In this document: positions 8,219-16,849 of the stretch, one piece after another
Layout of the letters: the number at the start of each line of letters is the position of its first letter
Position numbering within the stretch: position 1 is the stretch's first letter
Assembly (NCBI RefSeq): GCF_050410795.1
Contig: NZ_CP191258.1
Span: 1,674,001 to 1,738,000 of the forward strand
DNA from: Fontivita pretiosa
GTDB taxonomy: Bacteria > Planctomycetota > Phycisphaerae > Tepidisphaerales > Tepidisphaeraceae
DNA: 64,000 bases
Direction: 5' to 3'
Program-made: the position numbers and the translations under genes
Notes under the pieces: generated by a model
Told to the model about the DNA's origin: nothing
The model's input: the letters and a program-made list of their open reading frames with translations, nothing else
The model's database searches: none

Positions 8219-9271
8219 GTGAGTCGGGTCACGCTGCGGGACATCGCCGAGCATGTCGGGGTGGATCGCAGCACCGTCTCGCGCGTGCTGTCCAACAAGG
8301 CCGCCGAGGGGGGGATCAGCGTCGAGCTGGCCGAAAAAATCCTGCTCAAAGCCCGGGAACTGAACTACATCCCCAACGTCTCGGCGCGGGCGATCCGCAC
8401 CGGCCGGTTTCACTGCGCGGCACTGCTGATGAGCACCGTCGCAGGACGAAGCTACCTGCCCAGTCGGCTGTTGGATGGCATCCACGATGAGCTGGCGACG
8501 GAGGACATGCATCTGGCGGTGGCCAAGGTCCCTGACGCCAAGCTCAACAGCGCCGATTACGTGCCCAAGATCATGCGGACGCTGATGGCCGACGGCGTGA
8601 TCATCAACTACACGCATCATCTTCCGGAACATCTGGTGGAGATCGTCCAGCAGCGTCAATTGCCAGCGGTGTGGCTGAACACGGTCCGGGAGTCCGACGC
8701 GGTGTATCCGAGGAATCTCCAGGCCGCGCGGGAGATGACCGAGCGGCTGATTGCCGCCGGGCACCGGCGGATCGCGTACATCGACCTGTGCCACGGGCGC
8801 GGCTCGGTCGCCTCCGCCCACTTCAGTGCCGCCGACCGCGCCGCCGGTTATGCCCAGGCGATGCGGCTGGCCGGTTTGCCGGCGTGGGTGGTCCATCCGG
8901 ATCAGGACTGCGTGGACTTTGCTTCCGAGGTTGCCTTTGCCCGACAGTTCCTCGCCCGTGCGGACCGCCCCACGGCACTGGTGTGCTATTTTTCGATTTT
9001 CGTGCCGGCGGTGTTGCGGGCGGCGGCGGAACTGGGAATCCGTGTGCCGCAGGAGCTGTCGATCGTCTCGTTCGCGGCCGAAGATCTGCGCGAGCACGGG
9101 GTGACCGTCAGCGCCATGATCGAGCCGCACTACCGCATGGGCCAGGAAGCGGTGCGGACGCTGCGCAGCAAGATCGATGCGCCTTTGAAACCTGTCCCCA
9201 GTCGCATGCTGGATTTCATCTGGCACGACATGGGGACTTGCGTGGCGCCTGCGAAACAGGTCGCGAAGTAG
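8219..9271 (+). CDS. LacI-family transcriptional regulator
   Basis: 350 residues. The N-terminal helix-turn-helix is 'VTLRDIAEHVGVDRSTVSRV' followed by the hinge helix region 'ELNYIPNVSARAIRTG'. The remainder is a periplasmic-binding-protein-like sensor domain ('RLIAAGHRRIAYID', 'LSIVSFAAEDLREHGVT'). The start is GTG at 8219, supported by GGAGG at 8206-8210; the upstream open frame crosses the operators and is not coding. Family members repress sugar-use genes until a sugar or sugar derivative binds. With a pectate lyase on one side and secreted proteins and glycosidases on the other, a uronate or oligosaccharide effector is likely but inferred. Confidence 0.93.
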   Translation: MSRVTLRDIAEHVGVDRSTVSRVLSNKAAEGGISVELAEKILLKARELNYIPNVSARAIRTGRFHCAALLMSTVAGRSYLPSRLLDGIHDELATEDMHLAVAKVPDAKLNSADYVPKIMRTLMADGVIINYTHHLPEHLVEIVQQRQLPAVWLNTVRESDAVYPRNLQAAREMTERLIAAGHRRIAYIDLCHGRGSVASAHFSAADRAAGYAQAMRLAGLPAWVVHPDQDCVDFASEVAFARQFLARADRPTALVCYFSIFVPAVLRAAAELGIRVPQELSIVSFAAEDLREHGVTVSAMIEPHYRMGQEAVRTLRSKIDAPLKPVPSRMLDFIWHDMGTCVAPAKQVAK

Positions 9272-9387
9272 AACAACGGGACGGGTGGGCCGTGCCCGCC
9301 CTGCCAGGCCCGATCACGTCAGTTTCGCATCCAGGGTTGCTCCGCGCCGCCGCGAGCCGCGCGGACACAAGACGGAGGAGAAGAACG

Positions 9388-11415
9388 ATGGGTAGGAACA
9401 TGCCAAGGTTGCCGAAAGAAGCTCTTGCGCTCGCCGCCGCAGGAGCGGTCGCCGCTCTGCTGGCCAGTGGGTCACGGGCCGGGCAGATCTCCACGATGGA
9501 GGGAGATATCAACTCCGTCCATCAGCCCCCGGGCACTGGCGAACCCAGCGCCTACACTTGGGGCGACAGCTTCGACGCCAATCAGGTCGATCATTTGCCT
9601 TCGACGATCGGCGTGACCGACGGGCTGGGCAGCATGAACGTTCACGACCCCGACGGCGGGTTTTCCTGGGGCACGCAGTACATGCTGAATGACCCGGACA
9701 ACCAGCCGCGCTACATCGACCTGACCACCAGCACCAAACTGCTGATGGATATCTCCACGCCCGGAGGCAACCCCAACCTGCCGACCTATTCCGTTGGCTT
9801 CGGGGCGATCAATTACGCATTCGGCAGCCCGCAGTTCCCCAACGGACTGTTTTTGGACAGCTACAACATTTCCGGCGGCGGGAACTTCTACCAGTTCGCA
9901 TCCGGACCGGCCTCTCAGCCCGAGCTGACCACGCAAACCTACGTCTGGGATTTCGGGCGGGAGATGACTGCCAACGGCGTGCCGCTGTGGGCCGGACTGA
10001 ACGGCTATGTGATTCTGCACTTCAACAGCAATTCCCCGGCGGGGATACCGGCGGATTACTACTACGACCACCTGCGGGTGGTGAACGTGGACTACACGTC
10101 GCGGCCGACGTGGCAGGGCGCCGGATCCGGCGCCTGGACCGACGCGGCCCGCTGGGCCAACGGCGTGCCCAACGCCGTGGGCGCGCCAGTGATCTTCTAC
10201 GGCGCCGGCAATGGCAGCGTGACGCTGAACTCCGCCGTCACCGTCGGCTCGATCGTCTTCGATTCGCTTCGCACCAGCTATGACGGCAACGACGGGATCG
10301 GCAGCGGCATCCCCGGCATCGGCGCCGACGCGAGCATCACCGCGCCGGACGACCCGGACATGGCCCCGATCGTCAACTACACCATCTCCGGCACCGGAAG
10401 CCTCACATTCGATGTCAACAGCGGGCTGGCGGAAATCTATGGAATCGTCGGCAACCACAACATCAATGTGCCGGTGACGGTCAACGACAACCTGGACATC
10501 GACATGGCGGCGGGATTCGGGCCGGACAACAACTCCGGACTGCCCGGCGGGGGCCGGTTCACCAATGCACCGCGACCGTCAGTGACGTTCGGCTCGACAG
10601 TGACGCTGGCGGCGGGCACGACGCTGCGGACGCGCGGGCTGGGAACCGTGACCTTCGCGGCGCTGCGAGGCGGAACTGGCGCATCGCTGGTGGTCAACGG
10701 CGGCGTGACCGTAATCTCCAGCAAGCCCACCGCCAACCATCCCTCGGGCACCAGCGTGGTTTCAAACCTCACCGTCGTGCCGGCGGCAAGACTGGACCTG
10801 AACAACAACAGCCTGATCGTCAGCGCCGGCTCGCTCTCGGCAATCACGGGGCTGATCAAGACCGGCCTGGAGAACGGCGGCGCGTTCGACTGGGGCGGCA
10901 AGGGGATCGGCTCCACCAAGGCCGCCGAGCAGAACGCCACCGCCGGCAGCTTCCTGTATGGCTTGGGCGTCGTGCTGAATGACCTGGCTCAGGTTGGCGG
11001 CAGCGGGCCGATCTACACCGACTTCGCCGGTGTCAGCGGCCTGGTCGGCACGGAGGTGCTGGTGAAGTTCACTTACTTCGGAGACGCCGACCTCAGTGGC
11101 TCGATCGACGCCACCGACTACTCGCTGATCGACAACGGGTATGTCAACACGTTGAGCGGCTGGATCAACGGGGACTTTGACTACTCGGGTGTGATCGACG
11201 CGACGGACTATGCCCTGATCGACAACGCGTACGTCAATCAGGCCGGTCCCTTGGCCGAGGCACTGATCGCCGAGCACGCACGGATGTTCGGTGGTGAATA
11301 TCTCGCGGCGCTTCGTGCGATTCAGTCGGGCGTGATTCCCGAGCCTGCGTCACTGAGCGCGACGCTGGCCGCGGCGGCCGGGGCGCTGAGGCGTCGGCGC
11401 CGCATCGGGCGGTGA
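9388..11415 (+). CDS. secreted dockerin and PEP-CTERM protein of unknown function
   Basis: 675 residues starting with ATG at 9388 behind GGAGGAG. A signal peptide (about 1-32, 'ALAAAGAVAALLASGSRAG') precedes a beta-rich region without catalytic motifs I recognise; 'TYVWDFGREM' and 'YYDHLRVVNV' recall carbohydrate-binding jelly-roll folds. A middle part resembles passenger-type beta repeats ('WQGAGSGAWTDAARWANGVP'). Near the end are two dockerin repeats ('GDADLSGSIDATDYSLIDNG', 'GDFDYSGVIDATDYALIDNA') and a PEP-CTERM tail 'VIPEPASLSATLAAAAGALRRRRR'. It is the first structural gene after the LacI regulator. A role in substrate binding at the cell surface is only inferred. Confidence 0.85.
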   Translation: MGRNMPRLPKEALALAAAGAVAALLASGSRAGQISTMEGDINSVHQPPGTGEPSAYTWGDSFDANQVDHLPSTIGVTDGLGSMNVHDPDGGFSWGTQYMLNDPDNQPRYIDLTTSTKLLMDISTPGGNPNLPTYSVGFGAINYAFGSPQFPNGLFLDSYNISGGGNFYQFASGPASQPELTTQTYVWDFGREMTANGVPLWAGLNGYVILHFNSNSPAGIPADYYYDHLRVVNVDYTSRPTWQGAGSGAWTDAARWANGVPNAVGAPVIFYGAGNGSVTLNSAVTVGSIVFDSLRTSYDGNDGIGSGIPGIGADASITAPDDPDMAPIVNYTISGTGSLTFDVNSGLAEIYGIVGNHNINVPVTVNDNLDIDMAAGFGPDNNSGLPGGGRFTNAPRPSVTFGSTVTLAAGTTLRTRGLGTVTFAALRGGTGASLVVNGGVTVISSKPTANHPSGTSVVSNLTVVPAARLDLNNNSLIVSAGSLSAITGLIKTGLENGGAFDWGGKGIGSTKAAEQNATAGSFLYGLGVVLNDLAQVGGSGPIYTDFAGVSGLVGTEVLVKFTYFGDADLSGSIDATDYSLIDNGYVNTLSGWINGDFDYSGVIDATDYALIDNAYVNQAGPLAEALIAEHARMFGGEYLAALRAIQSGVIPEPASLSATLAAAAGALRRRRRIGR

Positions 11416-11489
11416 TGAGCCGAACCATGTTCGTGCGGAGAAAGTGCGCGTGCACAACGTGATACAGACCTTTTACAGGAGGTGGAGTT

Positions 11490-12203
11490 ATGCGCAGACG
11501 AATGTTGATCGCAGCGGCGATGTTGTCGGCGGCAACGGTGCTGCCCACGACCGCCGCGCGGGCGGCGAACGTGCCGCTGTACCAGGCGTCGTTCGAGACC
11601 GGACTGGAAGGCTGGGGACCCAGCGGCTTCAGCTCCCGGCCCATTGTCGTCAGCACGTCGAACCTGGTCGCCACCGACGGCTCGCAGAGCATGTCGGTGC
11701 GGCAGACCGGCGACGGCTTCAGTTGGAACACCAAACGTGAGGGCAACAGCTCCAACACCAGCGATCCGTTCTATCAGGCCTGGAACGCCATGAGCACGTT
11801 GCCCGAAAACGAGGTCTTCGTGGAATTTGACGTGATCTATCGCGGAGACGACATCCCGGATACGGCCACGTTCATGAACGTGCTGGTGTACCTGAATAAC
11901 GACAACGGGTTCCGTCAGATTCCGGCGGACGTGGCGTTGCTGACCGGCGCCGACATCGCCGCCAACATCGACAAGACGTTCAACATCACGATCCCGATCA
12001 GCCAGTTCGGCGGATTCGGGGACAAGATTCCCAGCAACGCCAACTTCTACCAGCTCGGCTGGTCGATGAACGGCAACTGGGGTAGCGGAGATGCGACGGT
12101 TTACTTTGACAATGTCCGGCTGAGCGTGATTCCCGAGCCGGGCGTGGCGGGCCTGGGGGCGGTGATCCTGGCCGCGGCCGCGGCCCACCTGCGGCGGCGG
12201 TAG
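11490..12203 (+). CDS. PEP-CTERM surface protein, small
   Basis: 237 residues with a strong AGGAGGTGG ribosome site before ATG 11490. Signal peptide about 1-25 ('[21 protein letters not shown]'). The body is a beta-sandwich-like domain starting '[20 protein letters not shown]', a pattern common to carbohydrate-binding modules of secreted planctomycete proteins, and ending '[20 protein letters not shown]'. The tail '[20 protein letters not shown]' plus 'LRRRR' is a PEP-CTERM sorting signal. The '[20 protein letters not shown]' block recalls part of the preceding protein ('TDGLGSMNVHDPDGGFSWGT'), so the two share a related domain. No enzymatic motif is visible. Confidence 0.82.
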   Translation: MRRRMLIAAAMLSAATVLPTTAARAANVPLYQASFETGLEGWGPSGFSSRPIVVSTSNLVATDGSQSMSVRQTGDGFSWNTKREGNSSNTSDPFYQAWNAMSTLPENEVFVEFDVIYRGDDIPDTATFMNVLVYLNNDNGFRQIPADVALLTGADIAANIDKTFNITIPISQFGGFGDKIPSNANFYQLGWSMNGNWGSGDATVYFDNVRLSVIPEPGVAGLGAVILAAAAAHLRRR

Positions 12204-12337
12204 CGCCCACGGGGCGCCAATCCACCAGCGCGGCGCGTCACGGCGTCGGGCTGGTTTTCAGGGGCCGCAACCGGCCGGCCGTCCGGCCTGGGGCCTCATG
12301 CCATGCGTCCCGGACAAACGGCAGGAGACGACAAACC

Positions 12338-13330
12338 ATGAGACGGCGAACCAACACCTTCCGTGATCGCCCGACAAGGTGCGATTCCCGCATCGCGCAT
12401 ACGCGGATCGCGCGCAGGCGCAACGGCTTTACCCTGGTGGAACTACTGGTGGTGATCGGGATTGTCGCCCTGCTGATCTCGATACTTCTGCCAGCGCTGA
12501 ACCGCGCCCGGCGCGCCGCGCAGGCCGCCGCCTGCCTGAGCAACCTTCGATCGATCGGACAGGCATACTTCATGTATGTGGCGGCCAACAAGGGATATCT
12601 GCCGTATGCCAAGTATCCCTCGTGGAGCCTGCGCCCGACGGATCCGCCCAACATGCCGCAGGTGCACTGGTACGAGGCCCTGTCGATGGCGATGGGCAAG
12701 AAGATCGAGTGGGACTCCAACGGCAACCGGATCACTGATTACTCGAAAGTGATCAAGTCGTGTCCGGCATGGAATCTGGATGAGCTGGGGTTACAGAACA
12801 ACCCCAGCAATGACTACCTGACCGGCTACGGGCAGAACATCACGCCTTTTCTGGGTTCCGGTCGCGCCGCGGTGGGCACGGAAGAGCCCGGATCGATCCC
12901 GTACGGCGATCCCAGCTACCTTCATTGCGGGCTGGGGAAAAACGGCAGCTATACCTGGGCCGTAGGCGCGATCAAGATGGCCAAGGTACCGCAGCCGGCC
13001 AGGACCATCATCAACGGCGACAGCGTCAACTGGTTCATCCTGATCCAGCGGACGGGCTTCCCGGTGGCCGGGTACACCTGGTGGAAGCCGACGGTCGATC
13101 CCGGACTGCCGAAGGTGATTTACTTTGACAGCGGCGCGCCCAACCGTCACGGCGGCAGGGCGCAGGACGCCGGCGCCATCGAGCTGGGGCCGACGTATCG
13201 CACGGTCAAGGGAAACAGCCTGGAGGGCAAGCCCCAGACCTGCCGGGCGAATTATCTGTTCCTCGATGGCCATGCCGAGACGCTGGCCAGCGATGTGGCG
13301 TTGCGTGCCCTGGCGACGAGAAACTGGTAA
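12338..13330 (+). CDS. prepilin-type N-terminal methylation domain protein with LFLDGH motif
   Basis: 330 residues; ATG 12338 with GGCAGGAGA upstream. After a basic leader comes the type IV prepilin cleavage site and hydrophobic helix '[20 protein letters not shown]' (about 30-55). '[20 protein letters not shown]' follows, and the C-terminus has '[16 protein letters not shown]'. This is the pseudopilin-like family that is greatly expanded in planctomycetes, often annotated as type II secretion system protein or DUF1559-like. It would be processed by prepilin peptidase and sit in the cytoplasmic membrane or a pseudopilus. Its place among glycosidase genes suggests a link to secretion or capture of polysaccharide, which is unproven. 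Confidence 0.88.
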   Translation: MRRRTNTFRDRPTRCDSRIAHTRIARRRNGFTLVELLVVIGIVALLISILLPALNRARRAAQAAACLSNLRSIGQAYFMYVAANKGYLPYAKYPSWSLRPTDPPNMPQVHWYEALSMAMGKKIEWDSNGNRITDYSKVIKSCPAWNLDELGLQNNPSNDYLTGYGQNITPFLGSGRAAVGTEEPGSIPYGDPSYLHCGLGKNGSYTWAVGAIKMAKVPQPARTIINGDSVNWFILIQRTGFPVAGYTWWKPTVDPGLPKVIYFDSGAPNRHGGRAQDAGAIELGPTYRTVKGNSLEGKPQTCRANYLFLDGHAETLASDVALRALATRNW

Positions 13331-13413
13331 GCGAGCGGCTGCTGATGTATCTGAGTTCGATTCATGCATACACCCATTGATTCGCACCCCAGAAGCGCAG
13401 AAGGGATTCAACC

Positions 13414-14520
13414 GTGTCCGTAGCATCAACGTCCAGTTCGCGCAAACCGGCCGAGACGGTCCTCCGCGAAATCAAACAACAGGCGCCGGGCACGCCCCAG
13501 GCGACTCCACAATCGCCCTCGAACTTGAATTCGACGATCATCGGTCACGCTTTGCCGAACATTCCCTGGCAGCCCAGGCCCCAGGGTTGTAGCGAGGTCG
13601 TGTGGCGTTACTCCGGCAACCCGGTGATCCCGCGAAACCTGTTCCCCGGGGCCAACAGCATCTTCAACAGCGCGGTCGTCCCATTCCAGGGCAAGTTCGC
13701 CGGCGTGTTCCGCTGCGACAGCACCGCGCGCGAGATGCGGCTTCACTCCGGCTTCAGCGACGACGGGATCCGCTGGCAGATCGATCCCCAGCCCATCCGC
13801 TTCGAGCATCCCGATCCCGAAGTCGCCCGCTGGGAGTACGGCTACGATCCGCGCGTCTGCTGGATCGATGACGAACAGGGCGGGCGCTATTACGTCACCT
13901 GGTGCAACGGCTATCACGGACCGACCATCGGCATGGCCTGGACGCGCGACTTCGTCACCTTCCACAAGATGGAAAACGCGCTGCTGCCCTATAACCGCAA
14001 CGGCGTGCTGTTCCCGCGGAAAATCGGCGGCAAGTACTACATGCTCAGCCGCCCCAGCGATAACGGCCACACCCCCTTCGGGGATATCTTCCTCAGCTCC
14101 TCGCCCGATCTGGTTCACTGGGGCTGTCACCGGCACGTGATGCGCCCCAACGGCGGATGGCAATCGACCAAGATCGGCGCCGGACCGATCCCCATCGAGA
14201 CGCGCGAAGGCTGGCTGATGATCTATCACGGCGTGCTGACGAGTTGCAACGGGTTCGTCTACAGCTTCGGCGCCGCGATCCTGGACCTGGATGAGCCGTG
14301 GAAGGTCAGGTATCGCACCTGGCCATACCTGCTGAACCCGCGCGAGATTTACGAGTGCGTGGGCGATGTGCCCAATGTCGTGTTCCCCTGTGCCGCGCTG
14401 AGCGACGCGCCGACAGGACGGATCGCCATCTACTACGGCTGCGCCGACACGGTCACGGGGCTGTGTTTCTGTCAGGTCGATGAGCTGATCGAGTTCATCA
14501 GGGCGAATTCGAGGCTGTGA
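13414..14520 (+). CDS. glycoside hydrolase family 130 protein (mannoside phosphorylase-like)
   Basis: 368 residues from GTG 13414, with AGAAGGGA upstream. The five-bladed propeller fold of GH130 is indicated by '[11 protein letters not shown]', '[20 protein letters not shown]', '[12 protein letters not shown]', '[17 protein letters not shown]' and '[20 protein letters not shown]'. GH130 enzymes phosphorolyse or hydrolyse beta-1,2- or beta-1,4-mannosides; the Asp in 'YDPRV' is at the position of the proton donor. There is no signal peptide, so it acts in the cytoplasm on imported oligosaccharides. The first 50 residues are low complexity and may be partly untranslated. It pairs logically with the secreted GH5 enzyme downstream. 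Confidence 0.9.
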   Translation: MSVASTSSSRKPAETVLREIKQQAPGTPQATPQSPSNLNSTIIGHALPNIPWQPRPQGCSEVVWRYSGNPVIPRNLFPGANSIFNSAVVPFQGKFAGVFRCDSTAREMRLHSGFSDDGIRWQIDPQPIRFEHPDPEVARWEYGYDPRVCWIDDEQGGRYYVTWCNGYHGPTIGMAWTRDFVTFHKMENALLPYNRNGVLFPRKIGGKYYMLSRPSDNGHTPFGDIFLSSSPDLVHWGCHRHVMRPNGGWQSTKIGAGPIPIETREGWLMIYHGVLTSCNGFVYSFGAAILDLDEPWKVRYRTWPYLLNPREIYECVGDVPNVVFPCAALSDAPTGRIAIYYGCADTVTGLCFCQVDELIEFIRANSRL

Positions 14521-14598
14521 GAGCGCGCACGTGCGCTGTCCTCCGGGGGCGGTGTGTCTTTCTCCTCTTCCTGAGTACAGGCAAGAGGGCACAGGTTT

Positions 14599-16833
14599 GT
14601 GGCGATGCGGCTGATCCTGTTGTTACTTGCGGTGCTGTCGATGCTCTCGGTGGATGCGCGGGCGCAATATCCGACTGCCACTTTGCTCACCACGGACGCC
14701 CTGAGAACCTACGAGCGCATCGAATGGGAACTCGACCTCGGCAAGACGTACGAGAATCCGTTTGATCCCAATGAAATTGCCGTCGATGCGACTTTTGTTG
14801 CCCCGGATGGCAGGCAACTGAAGTTGCCGGCGTTCTGGGATGGCGAGTTTGCGTCGCAACCTTACAACCAGAGCAGCGAAGACAAATCGACTCTCCAGCG
14901 ATCGCGCTGGCTGCTGCGATTCGCGGCACCGTGGGCGGGGAAGTGGCGAATGACGGTGGCCGCACGCGATCGCGACGGCACGCGCATCTCTGAGCCGATC
15001 GAGTTCGTCGTCGAGCCTTCGGACAATCCCGGCTTCGTTCGCCGCGCCCCCGACAACACGCGATACCTTCAGTTCGATTCCGGCAAGCCATTTTTCCCGA
15101 TCGGCCTGAACATCGCCTGGGGACCGAATGGCGGGAACGTGAAGTGGTACGACGAGATGTTTGGCCAGCTTCGTGGCGGCGGCGGCAATGCGGCGCGCAT
15201 CTGGAAAGGGCATCCCAACAAGATGACCGAGACCGTCGAGGCCGGCATCGGGCGTTTCGATTTAGCGGCGATGGAATACTACGACGCGCTGCTGGAATCG
15301 GCCCGGCGCCACGGCATCTACGTCATGCTCTGCTTCAACAACCACCGGGATCTTCTGGTGCGCGACCAGTACGGCAGCGCGATCTGGCCGATGATGCCCT
15401 ACGCCGCCGAGAACGGCGGCCCCGCGACCCGGCCCGCCGACTTCATCACCAGCCCGGCCTGTCGCGATTACTACAAACGCCGCCTGCGCTACATCATCGC
15501 CCGCTACTCGGCGTTCACGTCCGTCGCGTTCTGGGAGTTCTTCAACGAACAGGAGTTCACCGGAGTCAAGGTCAGCACCGACTGGCTGCGGGAGATGGCC
15601 GACTTCATGAAGGCCCATGACCCCTACCAGCATCTGGTGACCGAATCGGCTAATCTCCCGGACGAGCAGTGGCAATTGGCGAGCATCGACGTGACGCAGG
15701 CGCACCTGTACGTCGGAGGCTCGACGGATGTGATCGGCCCGATCGCGGCGTCGGCGCGACGCCACGAGAAGTTCGCCAAGCCGCACCTGGTGGCCGAACT
15801 GGGCATCGGCGGCGACGCCACGGACGACAGGTACGACCCGAAGGGATTCGGCACGATCCTGCACAACGGCATCTGGGCGTCGGCGATGTCTGGCTGCGCG
15901 GGATCAAGCTGGCACTGGTGGTGGGACAGCTACGTTGGGCCGAGAAACCTGTGGCACACGTACGCCGGACTGGCGAAATTCGCCGCGACGATTGACTGGC
16001 CGCGGCGGAACTTCCGCAGAATCGATCTTCCGCCGCCGATCTCTCCCGTGCCCGGCGAGCAGCCTTATGCCGATTTGACGCTGGCCTGCTCACAGGGCTG
16101 GGGCTATCGGCTCGAGGACAACGGCGACGTGATCGTCGGCCCCAACGGCACGATCAGCCAGCCGCTGCCCCACTACCTGGTCAGCCCCACCAAGCCCGAG
16201 ATCTTCCGCCCGATCCGGCTGCACGTGGAACTGCCCCGGGCGACAACGATGGTGCTGGCGGTGCACGAGGTTTCCGATGTGGCGGTGCTGCGGATCGGCG
16301 TGGATGACAAGCCGCTCGTCGATATCCCCTTCAGCGCATTGCCCGGCGCGGCGGATGTCAAGCGCACTCGCGAGCGTCGCGACGAGCAAACCGGCCTGGT
16401 GCGATACAGCGCTACGCTCGATGCCGAACGAACCGTCGAAGTCCCCGCCGGCAAGCACGTGATCACGATCGCAAACATCGCCGGCGACTGGGTGTCGCTG
16501 CGGTCGATCAGCTTCAGGCAGGCCCAGTCGCCACGGCACCAGCTTGCGGCGCTGGCGCTACAGGATCCGGCCGGCAGTGAGACGATCGCCTGGATCTACG
16601 ACACACGATCGCACTGGAAGAGCGATCAGGACGGCATTGAGCCCCGGCTGTTCGAGGGCGCGACGGTGGAATTGCCCGCACAGAGCGAGCACGAGTTGAC
16701 GGTCGAGTGGTGGCACACCCGCGAAGGGCGGATCATCCAGACGACGACGGTGCAGCCTGCACAGGGCGTGGTGAAGCTGACGATCCCGCCGTTTACGCGC
16801 GACATCGCGTTGCGTGCGTACGGCAGAGGATGA
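14599..16833 (+). CDS. secreted DUF5060/DUF4038-type glycoside hydrolase
   Basis: 744 residues from GTG 14599 (ATG at 14605 is an alternative). A signal peptide 'ILLLLAVLSMLSVDARAQ' is followed by a DUF5060 beta domain (about 30-140: 'YERIEWELDLGKTYENPFDP'). A TIM-barrel of the DUF4038/GH5-like clan comes next ('FPIGLNIAWGPNGGNVKWYD', 'YVMLCFNNHRDLLV', 'SVAFWEFFNEQEFTG', 'HLVAELGIGGDATD'). The Glu in 'FNEQEF' and the Glu in 'VAELGIG' are likely acid/base and nucleophile. The C-terminal third is beta-rich. Such proteins attack plant cell wall polysaccharides; the exact substrate cannot be told. The next gene begins 16 bp later, so they are probably co-transcribed. Confidence 0.85.
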   Translation: MAMRLILLLLAVLSMLSVDARAQYPTATLLTTDALRTYERIEWELDLGKTYENPFDPNEIAVDATFVAPDGRQLKLPAFWDGEFASQPYNQSSEDKSTLQRSRWLLRFAAPWAGKWRMTVAARDRDGTRISEPIEFVVEPSDNPGFVRRAPDNTRYLQFDSGKPFFPIGLNIAWGPNGGNVKWYDEMFGQLRGGGGNAARIWKGHPNKMTETVEAGIGRFDLAAMEYYDALLESARRHGIYVMLCFNNHRDLLVRDQYGSAIWPMMPYAAENGGPATRPADFITSPACRDYYKRRLRYIIARYSAFTSVAFWEFFNEQEFTGVKVSTDWLREMADFMKAHDPYQHLVTESANLPDEQWQLASIDVTQAHLYVGGSTDVIGPIAASARRHEKFAKPHLVAELGIGGDATDDRYDPKGFGTILHNGIWASAMSGCAGSSWHWWWDSYVGPRNLWHTYAGLAKFAATIDWPRRNFRRIDLPPPISPVPGEQPYADLTLACSQGWGYRLEDNGDVIVGPNGTISQPLPHYLVSPTKPEIFRPIRLHVELPRATTMVLAVHEVSDVAVLRIGVDDKPLVDIPFSALPGAADVKRTRERRDEQTGLVRYSATLDAERTVEVPAGKHVITIANIAGDWVSLRSISFRQAQSPRHQLAALALQDPAGSETIAWIYDTRSHWKSDQDGIEPRLFEGATVELPAQSEHELTVEWWHTREGRIIQTTTVQPAQGVVKLTIPPFTRDIALRAYGRG

Positions 16834-16849
16834 AGCACAGGGGCAGATC